The position numbers and the translations under genes are program-made. Shown in pieces: positions 35,001-47,000 of a stretch of 64,000 nucleotides of DNA. Origin of the DNA: Ashinkailepas kermadecensis (Eukaryota; Arthropoda; Thecostraca; Neolepadidae); contig JAOTOM010003968.1 in the NCBI GenBank assembly GCA_034440615.1, positions 1-64,000 of the forward strand, in the 5' to 3' direction. The first letter of the stretch is position 1, and each line of letters starts with the position of its first letter. The notes beneath the pieces are model-generated. The model saw nothing but the letters and a program-made list of their open reading frames with translations, was not told the origin of the DNA and searched no databases.

Positions 35001-38000
35001 GACGTCTCAATGGCTGACGCCGACGGCAGCGTCTACCACTTCCCCGAGACTCCTGACCAGGTGCGGTGTTCCACTACAGAGGCACGGTGGTCCCCATCCA
35101 CGAGTGCACTGGTCCTTTCTGCCGCCTCTAAGCTATCTATGGGGGCGCTGTATGACCAACGCAGTCGTTGCGCCTCTAAGCTCAAATAACCAACCTAAGC
35201 CATCTATGGTGACTCCCTTAACCCGTCTCGGGGGATTTTGCACACCCCTTGAAGGGTTTCCGCGGATAGGAAAAAAAAGAAGAAAGAACGGCACCCGGCA
35301 GCGCGCCCAAATTTGGGACACCTTTTCCCACGTCAGTTCGGCATGTTGTGTGAAAATTTTTAGGTTCGGTTTTTTAGGTTCGGTCAGCGAGTTATTCAAG
35401 ATCAAGGGATTTCTCCTCAGCCAAGTTATTTTTCCAAAAAGTTCAGCCAGTCGTCACGCTTTAACGGATAAAGATATTTGAATGAAACTTTCAGCGTTTG
35501 GTTACCCTTACGAATGCAACAAAATGCACGATATTTTATTTTTTCCCCGTTTTTGACGTATTGGTTTTGCATAATTGCCCGTTTGAGCTAAAATCGAAGA
35601 TTATGGGTAAAGTATGCACTTTTATGAGGACAAGTTGACTTCAAGCAACGTCTCTCTGTCCGTTCTACTACCCCTTATAAAAATACAAATTTAGGAAAAT
35701 GGATTTTGTTAAATTTCACAAATTTGATTTTTGGGTGGGAAAATATTTTTGGGCCATGGTCGATTTCGTCTTCCTTTTCGTACTACAAATAATTTTTGTT
35801 TTTTAAGTCTCCCAAAATGAACGACCTGAAGCCAAAAACATGTCGGTTGTGATCTTGCAGACCCCCTTGGTGAGGTCATTTTTTCTGGGAAGACATTTTA
35901 GCGGTGGTTTCAGGCCCTACTCGTCGGGCGCTTTCCAATGACACCACTTCCGTTTTCGTGTAACGCTTTGTTTGGAAATTAGAGGGGATTTGAAAGAATC
36001 CCCCCCCCCTCCCCCGAGACGGAATGTGAGAACCTGACCGGAAATACGACGCGGATTAATCCTCGCACGGCTGGGGGGCGGGGGTAGATACCTACCCCCC
36101 CCCGTAAGGTTTTCCCGCGATAGCGGGAAAATGGCGCGCGGCAGCGCGCTGAAATTTGGTATACCTTACCATTAGCTATTTTTACATGTTCTAAAAAAAA
36201 ATCTGGTCGCGTCATCAAAGGTCACCGAGTTATCGCGGGTCAAGTGAGGTCACCTCCAAAAATATTTAAGCAGTCGCCACGCATTCAATAATAAAGATAT
36301 TACAATGACACTTTCAGGGTTTACTTATCTTGACTGAGCGCCAAAACGTACAATTGCAGAATTTTCGAATTTTGATTTTTTGATGACGTAATTTTTTGCA
36401 CTTTGTAGTTTTATCTAAACTAACATCAACATTGCAGACAAACTATGGACTTTTGTATAATGCTAAGTTGACTTAGAACGTCATATTTTTGGTTCGTATG
36501 CCTATTTCAAAAAGAAAAAAATCAAAATTCCAAAATTTAAAAAATCCCCTTTTTTTTAGGGTACCTCACTTGACCCGCGATAACTCGGTGACCTACGATG
36601 ACCCGACCCAATTTTTTTTAGAAGATGTAAAAATAGCTAATTGTAAGGTATGCCAAATTTCAGCGTCCTGCCGCGCGCCGTTTTCCCGCTGTCGCGGGAA
36701 AACTTTGGTGGGGTAGTTATCTACCCCTCAGCTGTGCGAGGGTTAAGTTCAAATCCTAGCGTAAAAAATACCGAAGTACTTTCGACTGGAATTTGTTCGA
36801 GCTATCCGATGCAATTTTCAGATTCGTTCTATCTTGCTTGGTTCGTGAGATACCTGGGGGGGGGGTATGTATCTACCCCCCCCCCAGCCTGGCGAAGGTG
36901 GCTCAGACCACCAGCCGTGCGAGGGTTAACAATGGTTTGGCGGTGCGAGATATCCGGACCAACAGCCGGCCTCAGGACCAGGTGCAATGGTCCCCGGCCC
37001 AGTACGATGATCTGCGAGGGGGATGATGTTATATTTAGGAATTATTGAGTTCGATAACATAATTGTATATTCATCAAATTCGGAGATTATGATTTTTAAC
37101 GTCAACGTTTTACTTTAGACTTTCTGATTTTATGTGCAAGATACGAATATTAGAATTTGGAGGCAACAAATGAATAATGTGTGGCGTAATCATGCCTTTA
37201 TTACCTTACTGCATTGTACTATTGCGCGAGTGGTGTTTGGGTTTGAGCTTGCAGGTTCGGTTAAGGAAATCAAAATGCAATAAATGTACACCATGCAATC
37301 GTGAGACAACGCCGTTCAACCATCCCGCGAGAAAACGGCGTCCATATTTTTGCCAGATAGGATAATGTTCCGGATGACCAAAAGCCAAAACAAGCATGTT
37401 TTTTTACATTAGCCAGCCCCCCTCCCCCCCACACACATACACACACCACCCAGGGCCAGTACCGAGGCGGGTGAGACACCCCTGCACGTGTCAAGCCGTG
37501 GGTGGGATGCGGTGCCGAACTATGCAGGGTTCTCCCGTCCCAGGGCTGTCTGATCCGTCCCTGGTGCACGGTTCAGTACTTGAGTAGCAATGCAGGTCAT
37601 AAACGGCAGACGCGCCTGTGCCGGGACAGGTCAGACGATCCCTCGCGGATGAGTACCGGGATTGGCCAAACTGCGTGAGAAGTACTCGTCTCGTCCAAAC
37701 TGGACGAGTCGGATATCCCCTCACAGTATGCATCTGGAATGGAATGATATCCGCAAGTTCGAGCTTTGAAACGTCAGAAACCCCTGCGCCGGTCGATGCC
37801 GGGACAGGTGGCAGACCTGGCCCTGCACTGGTCGTCATGGGGACAGCCCTGCGTCGGTCCGTACCAGGACGGGTCAGACAGCCCTGCACTGGTCGTCATG
37901 GGGACAGCCCTGCGTCGGTCCGTACCAGGACGGGTCAGGCAGCCCTGCACTGGTCGTCATGGGGACAGCCCTGCGTCGGTCCGTACCAGGACGGGTCAGA

Positions 38001-41000
38001 CAGCCCTGTATGTACTGGTTGGTACCGGAACGGGCCGGGCACGCTTGCACCGGTCAGTGTCAGTACGTGGCAAACACAGGGTTGATTGTTTTATTTTGAA
38101 GTATTGGATTTGAAGAGCATAGTGCATCAGATTTGTGGTAAATTTTTATTAATCGTAAATTATCCTCGGTTTTCATACCTTCAGGACTTTTAGTTCCAAA
38201 TTTTGTTCTGTAATTAAGAAAGGCAATTTCCAATAATTAGTGGAGCCGGAAAATAATTCACGAAGGTTGGTTATAATCAAAGTTCAATTCCATAACTACA
38301 TACCATAACTCACGGCAGCCAAGTCCTTGCTTAATATCCTATAGGTGTTGGTACTGTTATCAAACACTAATCATTTTATACAACTGCATCGTGAAGCAAC
38401 ACCATTGGATATTTCCCAGGTATAAAAAAGATAGTGTTTTTTTCGGAGACAATGGTGCTCTGAATGACAAAGGTTCAGGATGAACCCACTCTTTCACCCC
38501 TTCATGTGTGCAAGGTTTTTGAAAATTGCAAGATATGCCATCCCATTTCTGGCAACTGTGCTTCATGCAAGGCATTTGTAAGGTCATTGAACTGTGCTGT
38601 AAGTGGCGGTCTGGCTTTTTATGGGTTTACGAGATAAGTCATTACCGTTTTCGTGAGGGGTCGCGATAGCTCAATCAAGGGTATTTGACACTTGATTGTT
38701 AGATCGTGGGTTCAAGTCACACAACCGACGTTTACCTTTCGATTATCCAGTCGACCTGTGACCAAACGGTGTGTAAGGCTGGTGAAGCTATCTGGTCTCG
38801 CAGGCCAGTACGTCGCAAGAGAGTTTAGGGCTGTTCCTCTTCTTTCCCTCTCGGGCAACTGCGCTACATGTAAGGCAATTGTGACATTCCTGAACAGGGC
38901 TGCAGACGGCGAGGTCCAGTGTTCCATGTGCTGGTTAGGTCGCGCTGTGTACCAGTCTGCCTGGTGTAGGTGGTGCTGTGTTCCGGCCTGTCTGGTGTAG
39001 GTGGTGCTGTGTTCCGGCCTGTCTGGTGTAGGTGGCGCTGTGTACCGGCCTGTCTGGTGTAGGTGGCGCTGTGTACCGGCCTGTCTGGTGTAGGTGGCGC
39101 TGTGTACCGGCCTGTCTGGTGTAGGTGGTGCTGTGTTCCGACCTGTCCGGTGTAGGTGGCGCTGTGTACCGGCCTGTCTGGTGTAGGTGGCGCTGTGTAC
39201 CGGCCTGTCTGGTGTAGGTGGCGCTGTGTACCAGCCTGTCTGGTGTATGTGGCGCTGTGTACCAATCTGCGGTGTATGTGGCGCTGTGTACCAGCCTGTC
39301 TGGTATAGGTGGCGCTGTGTACCAGCCTGTCTGGTGTAGGGGGTGCTGTGTTCCGGCCTGTCTGGTGTAGTCACCTACACTAGACAGGCTGGTACACAGC
39401 ACCACCTACACCAGACAAGTGTGGTGCTGTGTACCGGCCTGTCTGGTGTAGGTGGTGCTGTGTGCCGGCCTGTCTGGTGTAGGTGGTGCTGTATACCATT
39501 ATATCTGGTGTATCTGACGCTGTGTATCGGCCTGTCTGGTGTATGTGGCGCTGTGTATCGGCCTGTCTGGTGTAGGTGGCGCTGTGTACCAGCCTGTCTG
39601 GTGTAGGGGGTGCTGTGTTCCGGCCTGTCTGGTGTAGTCACCTACACTAGACAGGCTGGTACACAGCACCACCTACACCAGACAAGTGTGGCACTGTGTA
39701 CCGGCCTGTCTGGTGTAGGTGGTGCTGTGTGCCGGCCTGTCTGGTGTAGGTGGTGCTGTGTGCCGGCCTGTCTGGTGTAGGTGGTGCTGTATACCATTCT
39801 GTCTGGTGTAGGTGGCGCTGTGTATCGGCCTGTCTGGTGTAGGTGGCGCTGTGTACCGGCCTGTCTGGTGTAGGTGGCGCTGTGTACCAGTCTGCCTGGT
39901 GTAGGTGGTGCTGTGTACCGGCCTGTCTGGTGTAGGTGGCGCTGTGTACCGGCCTGTCTGGTGTAGGTGGCGCTGTGTACCGGCCTGTCTGGTGTAGGTG
40001 GCGCTGTGTACCGGCCTGTCTGGTGTAGGTGGCGCTGTGTACCGGCCTGTCTGGTGTAGGTGGCGCTGTGTACCGGCCTGTCTGGTGTGGGTCACGCTGT
40101 GTACCAGTCTGGTGTATGTGGCGCTGTGTACCGGCCTGTCTGGTGTAGGTGGTGCTGTGTGCCGGCCTGTCTGGTGTAGGTGGTGCTGTATACCATTCTG
40201 TCTGGTGTAGGTGGCGCTGTGTATCGGCCTGTCTGGTGTAGGTGGCGCTGTGTACCGGCCTGTCTGGTGTAGGTGGTGCTGTGTGCCGGCCTGTCTGGTG
40301 TAGGTGGTGCTGTATACCATTATATCTGGTGTAGGTGGGGCTGTGTACCGGCCTGTCTGGTGTAGGTGGCGCTGTGCACCAGTCTGTATGGTGCAGGTGG
40401 CGCTGTGTAGCCTCTCTGGTGTAGGTGACGCGGCGGCATCTCTATGTAGATGGCCTTTGATGTCTGGTGTGGACTCGTCTACATAGAGTTGTCCGTGCTC
40501 CTTAATATTGGGTGGCATTCAACACGTGACTTTTTCTTTGGGGGGCAATTTTTCTTACATTCGGTTGACCTCTCTACAGCTTTATATATGCGTAGTGAGT
40601 TAGGACCAGTATCATATGTACAATATCTTTATTCAGGCATGACGTCGCGCAAACGTTTCCTGGCTCATTTCTACCGGGGACCTGTAGGCTGTTGAGAAAT
40701 GTTAGATTCGTTGGAGTGCTCACGTGCGAGCAGAGCCCACGTGTTCATTGCCAACATGCTCCTATCAGATCATTGACCTTAAAGCAGTGTTTCCCTTGAG
40801 CCAAAGGAGAGCAGTTAATGGAATGCGTTCTCGATGTAATCGTTCCAAATCACTTTCAAGATGAATCAAAATCTTATTATTGTTCCGTCGTTTCTGATTC
40901 ACAGCTGACGACGCAGTTTCCTTCACATCTCTTGTGCTTTTTCCATTCAATATCTAATTGGAAGGGAATTCGAAAGCATCGCTGCACACCATGGTTGTTT

Positions 41001-44000
41001 TTTCTAACTGCATCCTCCTTACATGGTGGGTAGTGTCTGCGCCTGCATCAATTCGTCCCCGGACAGGACATGTGGTGCCACCTGGGACTGCATCGATCCG
41101 TCCCCGGACAGGACATGTGGTGCCACCTGTGACCACATCGATCCGTCACTGGACGGGACATGTGGTGCCACCTGGGACTGCACCAGTTGCGTTAGGTTAA
41201 GCAGCGCCATGAGCGGCCATGCCCTCATTGAGGAGTTGCGCGCACTGCCGTGCGTGGGAGACAGAATTCACTCGCGATTAGTCTGGGTGAGTATGTTGGT
41301 GTGGGCACAAGATGAGGCGTCCCTGCGGCCAGCGAGGAGGCACGGTACCGACGTAGGGACACGGTCGGAGATGAAATATCCCGCATGCATCTCGGTAGCC
41401 AATCCATGACTGCCTACCCTGCCCTACAGTCATGTACCTAAAGAATCTGCAATCCACAACTGTATGTTTGACGCTGACCACCTGGCACGGGTCAGAATAT
41501 CTAATTTCGATCAATATTGAAACGAAAGATGGGCAAAGTTGCAATGATGATAGTGCTGGTTGTTTGATCGGTTATTTCACTGGTCGGCTGGCCGCTGTAT
41601 CGCCATCCGTCAGGACCTCACCGTCACCTAGTGCTGCGGGGTCACCTGTTGATACCTGTTGCACAGGGTCACCTGCTGTCGAGGTCTCCGCCGTCCGGCA
41701 GCCACCGCACCTCGGTACCCCACCGCTCCGACGTCGACTCACCCGTCGTGTCGCCCATCTGCAAATCCATGATGGCCTCGCCCAGCACGAACAGCATCAA
41801 GTCGCAGGGCTTGGCCAAAATCCGCTACCCCAGCTCAGGTGAGACGTTCAAGATCCACTACCTCGGCTTCGGTGATGTGGTCTGGCCCAGGTCAGCTACT
41901 CCAGCTCAGGCCAGATGTTCTGGCCAAGATCGGCCACTGCAGATCAGGTGATGTGGTCTGGGCGGGGGCCAGTACCCTTGCTCAGGTGATGCGGTCTAGC
42001 CAAGATCGGCTAATTTAGCACAGGTGATGTTGCCTAGCCGAGGTCGGCTACCTCGGCAAAGGTGATATGGTCTAACCAGGGTCGGCTACCTCAGTAGAGG
42101 TGATGTGGTCTAGCGAAGGTCGGCTACCTCAGCAGAGGTGATGTGGTCTAGCGAAGATCGGCTACCTCAGCAGAGGTAATGTGGTCTAACGTAGGTCGGT
42201 TACTTCTAGGCGACATTCCAGTCGTCTATTTCCATTTCGGCCTCCTTTCCCTAAGTCAGGAGCGTAATCAGGGCTGTCTCAAGTGGGGAAGGGGCGGGAA
42301 GAGATAAACGAATGTTAATGAATGAGCCGATCTTCGACGACGAACAGCACTCTATGGCAAAACTATTTAACAAAATTGGTTCCAATTGGGGCATCTCCTG
42401 GTTGGATGACTGACTCTTTTTGTAACACTGGCGACGACGTTTGCGATATGAGGGCTGACGACAAGCATCATCAATCCTATCAAGTTGATGGGGTGGCAGC
42501 TTATCAACCTGATGAATGGGCATGTTTCACGTTCTGGGTTTTTTGTTGGAAAAAAACGGTAATAATATTTCATAGACAGACCGAACTACTTAGCTCAATG
42601 GATGAGCATTTGCCACAGAGTTAAATAAATATGGTTAATGGCGCGATCGTTTTGAAACCTTGTGCCGATGTCACAGATGAGCAGTCAGAGACATGGCGGC
42701 GTGCACAACGCATGGCAAGGCTTACGTTGAGTATTTCTTTGCAGGTTTTTTTTTTGCAAGCGACCCGCGTCATAGATGATAGGATGAGGGCCTGTGAAGT
42801 TTTACAAGTGCTTGTGCAAATATGTGGTCTGGGAGGGTAATCATTCTTGTATGGTGGTAGTGCAGGCACAGGCGGCGGAACGGTTTTTGGCCAGGGTGAT
42901 CCTGGGAAAACTGCCACGTTTTCTGAAGTTCGATCACTTGAGACTACTTAAAAATAGTTATAACCTGACCATGATGATGTATGTGTATGCACGTCAATTA
43001 TCGGTACATGTTTGGTGGTCCTGCATAGACTTCCCTTGATATTTTTGGTCACCAGCGCGACTTTTCATGTCTGGCGTGATTTTTCGAGACATCTTTTGAA
43101 TTTTCGGAGCCCGGGTCGGTTTCCCGGGTCCCGGCGTGATCTTCCCAGGCACGGCTATGTTTTTTCTGCCTCATGATTATGTTCACTCGGCATGATTATT
43201 TCGGTTTTCGGTGTGATTTATGGTGCCCGGCGCGTTTTTTGGAATCCAGCGGTATTTCTAAGGGCCCGTCTTATTTTTTTACCCCTGCGCGGTTTGTGTG
43301 GCCTCAGCACAATTCTGGCTAAGGGCTCGGGAACATTTTCTTTTATCGGAGAACTACGCTATTTTTGGGGTATTCGGGTTTCGTTGTGATTTATGGTGGC
43401 CCGGCGTGATTTTTTTGGTATCCAGCGGTATTTTTAAAGGCCCCGGCTAATTTTTTTCCAGCCCCGGCTCGATTTCTCGCCCCACGATCGCTCAAGGTAG
43501 AGGAGCAATTTCCCGTCTTTACTCTCCCTTAGGTACACGTCTGCCTGTTCCAGTTGACTTCACGAAGTTCAGTTAGGCACCAATTGTCCCGTGGAACATT
43601 TGACATTCTCAACCACAGGTACCCACACATGAAAATTACACCAATGCCGTATGGCTAAATGATCTACCTGGTCGATGCGCCCTAAAACCCCGAAAAATCC
43701 AATGCCTTATGGAAGTTTTTGCAAGTTCTGCCGAAGAAGCAATGGAATTATGGCTAATTTAATTATGAGGAGAAATGACCTATGTCCTTATTGATTTGAT
43801 TGGTTATTGGTTGTACACAGATTATTGGTTGTACCAAGTTTATTGACTGCAAAGGTTATTGGTTTTCAACAGGTCATTGGTTCTACACCGTTTATTGGTT
43901 TTACACCGGTTAATGTCTGTACACAGGCTATTAGTTTTACGCAGGTTATTGGCTTTACACAAGTTATTGGTTTTACACAGGTTATTGGTTTTTCCAGGGC

Positions 44001-47000
44001 GCGATGAAACGTGGAATTACCGAGTAAAAATGAAATGTTTTAACTGATCTAGTTGGTCAACCAATAACTGAAGGTACAAAATTCGGTCATCAATCGCGAT
44101 ATCTCGTCTCGTGGAACCTGATGAGCTTTTTGTTGATGTCGCTAGCAGTTTAGACACGCCAAGGGGTACAATACTCCTCATTTTCTTACACTGGCGAAAG
44201 TGGCAAAGCGCCGCGTCTGGCGTGGATTGAGCGGGGTAACCTTATATCCAGCACTGCCTCTCCATTTTACTTGATAACTGCTCTGTTCATAAATGCGTTC
44301 CATCCAAGCCTTCCGGGGACTGCAAATGTGCTTATCATAATGACAACGACGATTTTGTGCCATTTGTGAAGGAAATATGACTAATCATCAGGCAAATATG
44401 CACTGCGTAGGCTTGGTTCAAAGTACTTGGCTTGGGATCTATAACGTGGTTTGGTCGACAACTAGTTTTTTTTGGATACTTTGGACTTTCGAGCCTAAAT
44501 GTTTATGTTTCAATCTTCTCGTAGCGAAACGACGTTCATGCTGTAGTTTCAGCTGATCTGAAGAACGCATCTTCACTGTGAAGTGAAGATGCGTTCTCGA
44601 TATCTCCAGATTCAAAATAATGTACTTTTTCAGAACTAGCTAGTTCATTGCCTTCATATCCAGGTGTACCGTTGCGTGGGAAGTTGAAGACGTGCACGTT
44701 CCCTGCCAGCTCTTCGTAGGTGGTGGAAGCTGCCGGATCGCCGTTTCGAGACCGGGATGGAAATGCGTCACCCTCCCCAGTATGCATGTTTATGAGCCGT
44801 CGCTGATGCATTGGCTGGTGACGTGTTCTGTGACGTCGCGCCACTGGGTCGATGACGGTGCGAGTCGGTCGGCCGCCGCGCCGCGTCGCCAGCGGCCTGC
44901 TCAGCCGGTCGGATACTTCGCTCACAGCAAACCATGCAGGTCTGGCACTGTACTATGAATCCGCCGGCGCCGACAGGCGTTTTGCTATTGCATCATTGCG
45001 TCCGCTGAGCCATGGATAGGTCACGTCTGTCTGCGCTCACGTGGCCTGGCTGAACTACTGTGGAAAACGGATGCCCGGCTCAGTTTTGGACGGCCACGAG
45101 GGTTTGCGGGTTCAATTCCCATTGTGTCTTGAAGTCTTTTAGATGCATTGCTCGTCTGTTGGATGGGACGACAGTCATCGACTTGAATTTGGCGGTCGAT
45201 ATCGATGCTGATTATACTGATTCTGTGTTCTTTTTCACGACCATCCTGGAGGAAAGAATTGACTGGCTAATTAGGGATATGATGTTGTGACATGTTGCAT
45301 CCTGACATGTTGTTCCAGCGGGTGAAGCATATCTGGTTGGAAAATAATACCAAATAACTCCTTCCTGTCCTGGAATATCAGTGTAAAACTTACCAATCGT
45401 AGAATCGCAATTTATCACATGACGAATATATCCAGCCTCCTGAAAAGTGCACGGTAGAGCGCAGTGGCGATCGATTCAGAACGTATTTTAGGCTGAAATT
45501 TGTGTTTCTTGTTTTGTGTGACATAAGCGTAGCGTGCTCAAGGGCGGTGCCAGGGGAGGTTTTTTGGATACACGTTTTGCTTCACTTTGTCATTTTAAAT
45601 ACAAGTCACTTTACTGTGCCTTTGTTGGAACGCAAGTGCAATCCCATCCTGATATCTTTGTGTCCGTCCATGAAGAAAATTATTAGCAATAATGCGCTTC
45701 TCGTGGAAGTTCCAATTCTGATCGGGAGTACTCATCCGAACATATTTCCGAGAGGGAGGGGTAAAACTAGCAGATAAGTAATTCAAGAAGTTGCACTTGG
45801 GCATGATCAATGGAGCGGCGCTTTTCGGTCAGGGAATCGAGGTTGGGCGAGCAGTTCTTCGATCGGGAAGGGAATAGATGTCCCGGTGTCTCTCATTCCT
45901 TCTGGATCCATAGGCGCCAAATGACCGTGTAGTCGGCGCGCCCTTAAGCCCAAATAATCAATCAATCAATCAATCAATTCCTTCTGGATCCGCCAATGCC
46001 CTTGTAAGCCATCATTTGTTGAAGGTGGCACGGTCGTCCACATGGGCGCTGTATGACCAACGCAGTCGATGCGCCCTTAAGCCCAAATAACCAACCAACG
46101 GTCGTCCACATTGCAGCATACTAGACTGGACTAAAAAAAAGCATGTTGGGTTGGTGGCGGCGGCGCTTGTGCTGTTCGTTGATTGTTGTTTTTTTATATA
46201 ATTTTTCGCCTTTTCTTGTGCTATTGGGAAATGCCTTTCCCTTTCCAGGTTCTTCATAAGCAATGAGATAATTGGAGTAGAATGGGTGTTTGCTGTATTC
46301 TGGTAATATTCCACCACCTTTCACTGGCATGGATTGTGTCAGTGTTGAGCCCGGATGACATATTTTGCGTCCGTATTGTGAGCCTCTTGTAACTCTATCC
46401 AACTCTGGCCTTACTTTTACGGTGACACAAATATGCCATGGGGAGTTAGTGTGCTTTTGCCACGCATGCGTAAAAGTATTCTGCCCTCCATGTTTAATCC
46501 GGGCTATTTCGCGAATTCGATCCTTGAAGCCCCCCCCCCCGTCCCGATACGTACAATGATATGTCCCAAGTCATTTGAACCACACTGATGTTTATCCCGT
46601 TTAAAATAAGGTACTAATTTAGCTGATTATCAAAGATATTCCAATCGATGCGCCCTAAAGCACTAATAACTATCAAAGATATTCCAAGTACCCGAAGGTC
46701 CATTTGTCCCTGATACAACTTCAGTGGTGGCAACTCATGTATATTATCTATATCAATATTTGTTCCAAGATAGGAAAACCGATGTGTATCATACGTTTGA
46801 TAGCGATAAATACGTTTGTGGTCTTCTGTTTAGTTCGGTTAACTCGGTTAACTTCGGTTAACTTCTGTTTAGTTCGGTAAAATAAAAGATAAAAAGAAGC
46901 TTTTTACCTACTTGTTAATGCACTCTTCAATCTCTCGTCGGTTGCACACATCTTCATCCGGCGTCTTCGTTCCCTTCATTTAGGGGACGAGTGGTCTAGG

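Noticed and set aside
36950..37026. An extra bora exon between exons 4 and 5
   Set aside because: There is a faint match to the exon 4 donor region, but no open frame with consistent phases; exons 4 and 5 already join in phase.
39000..40400. CRISPR-like regular array
   Set aside because: Units are contiguous without unique spacers, and the window is eukaryotic.
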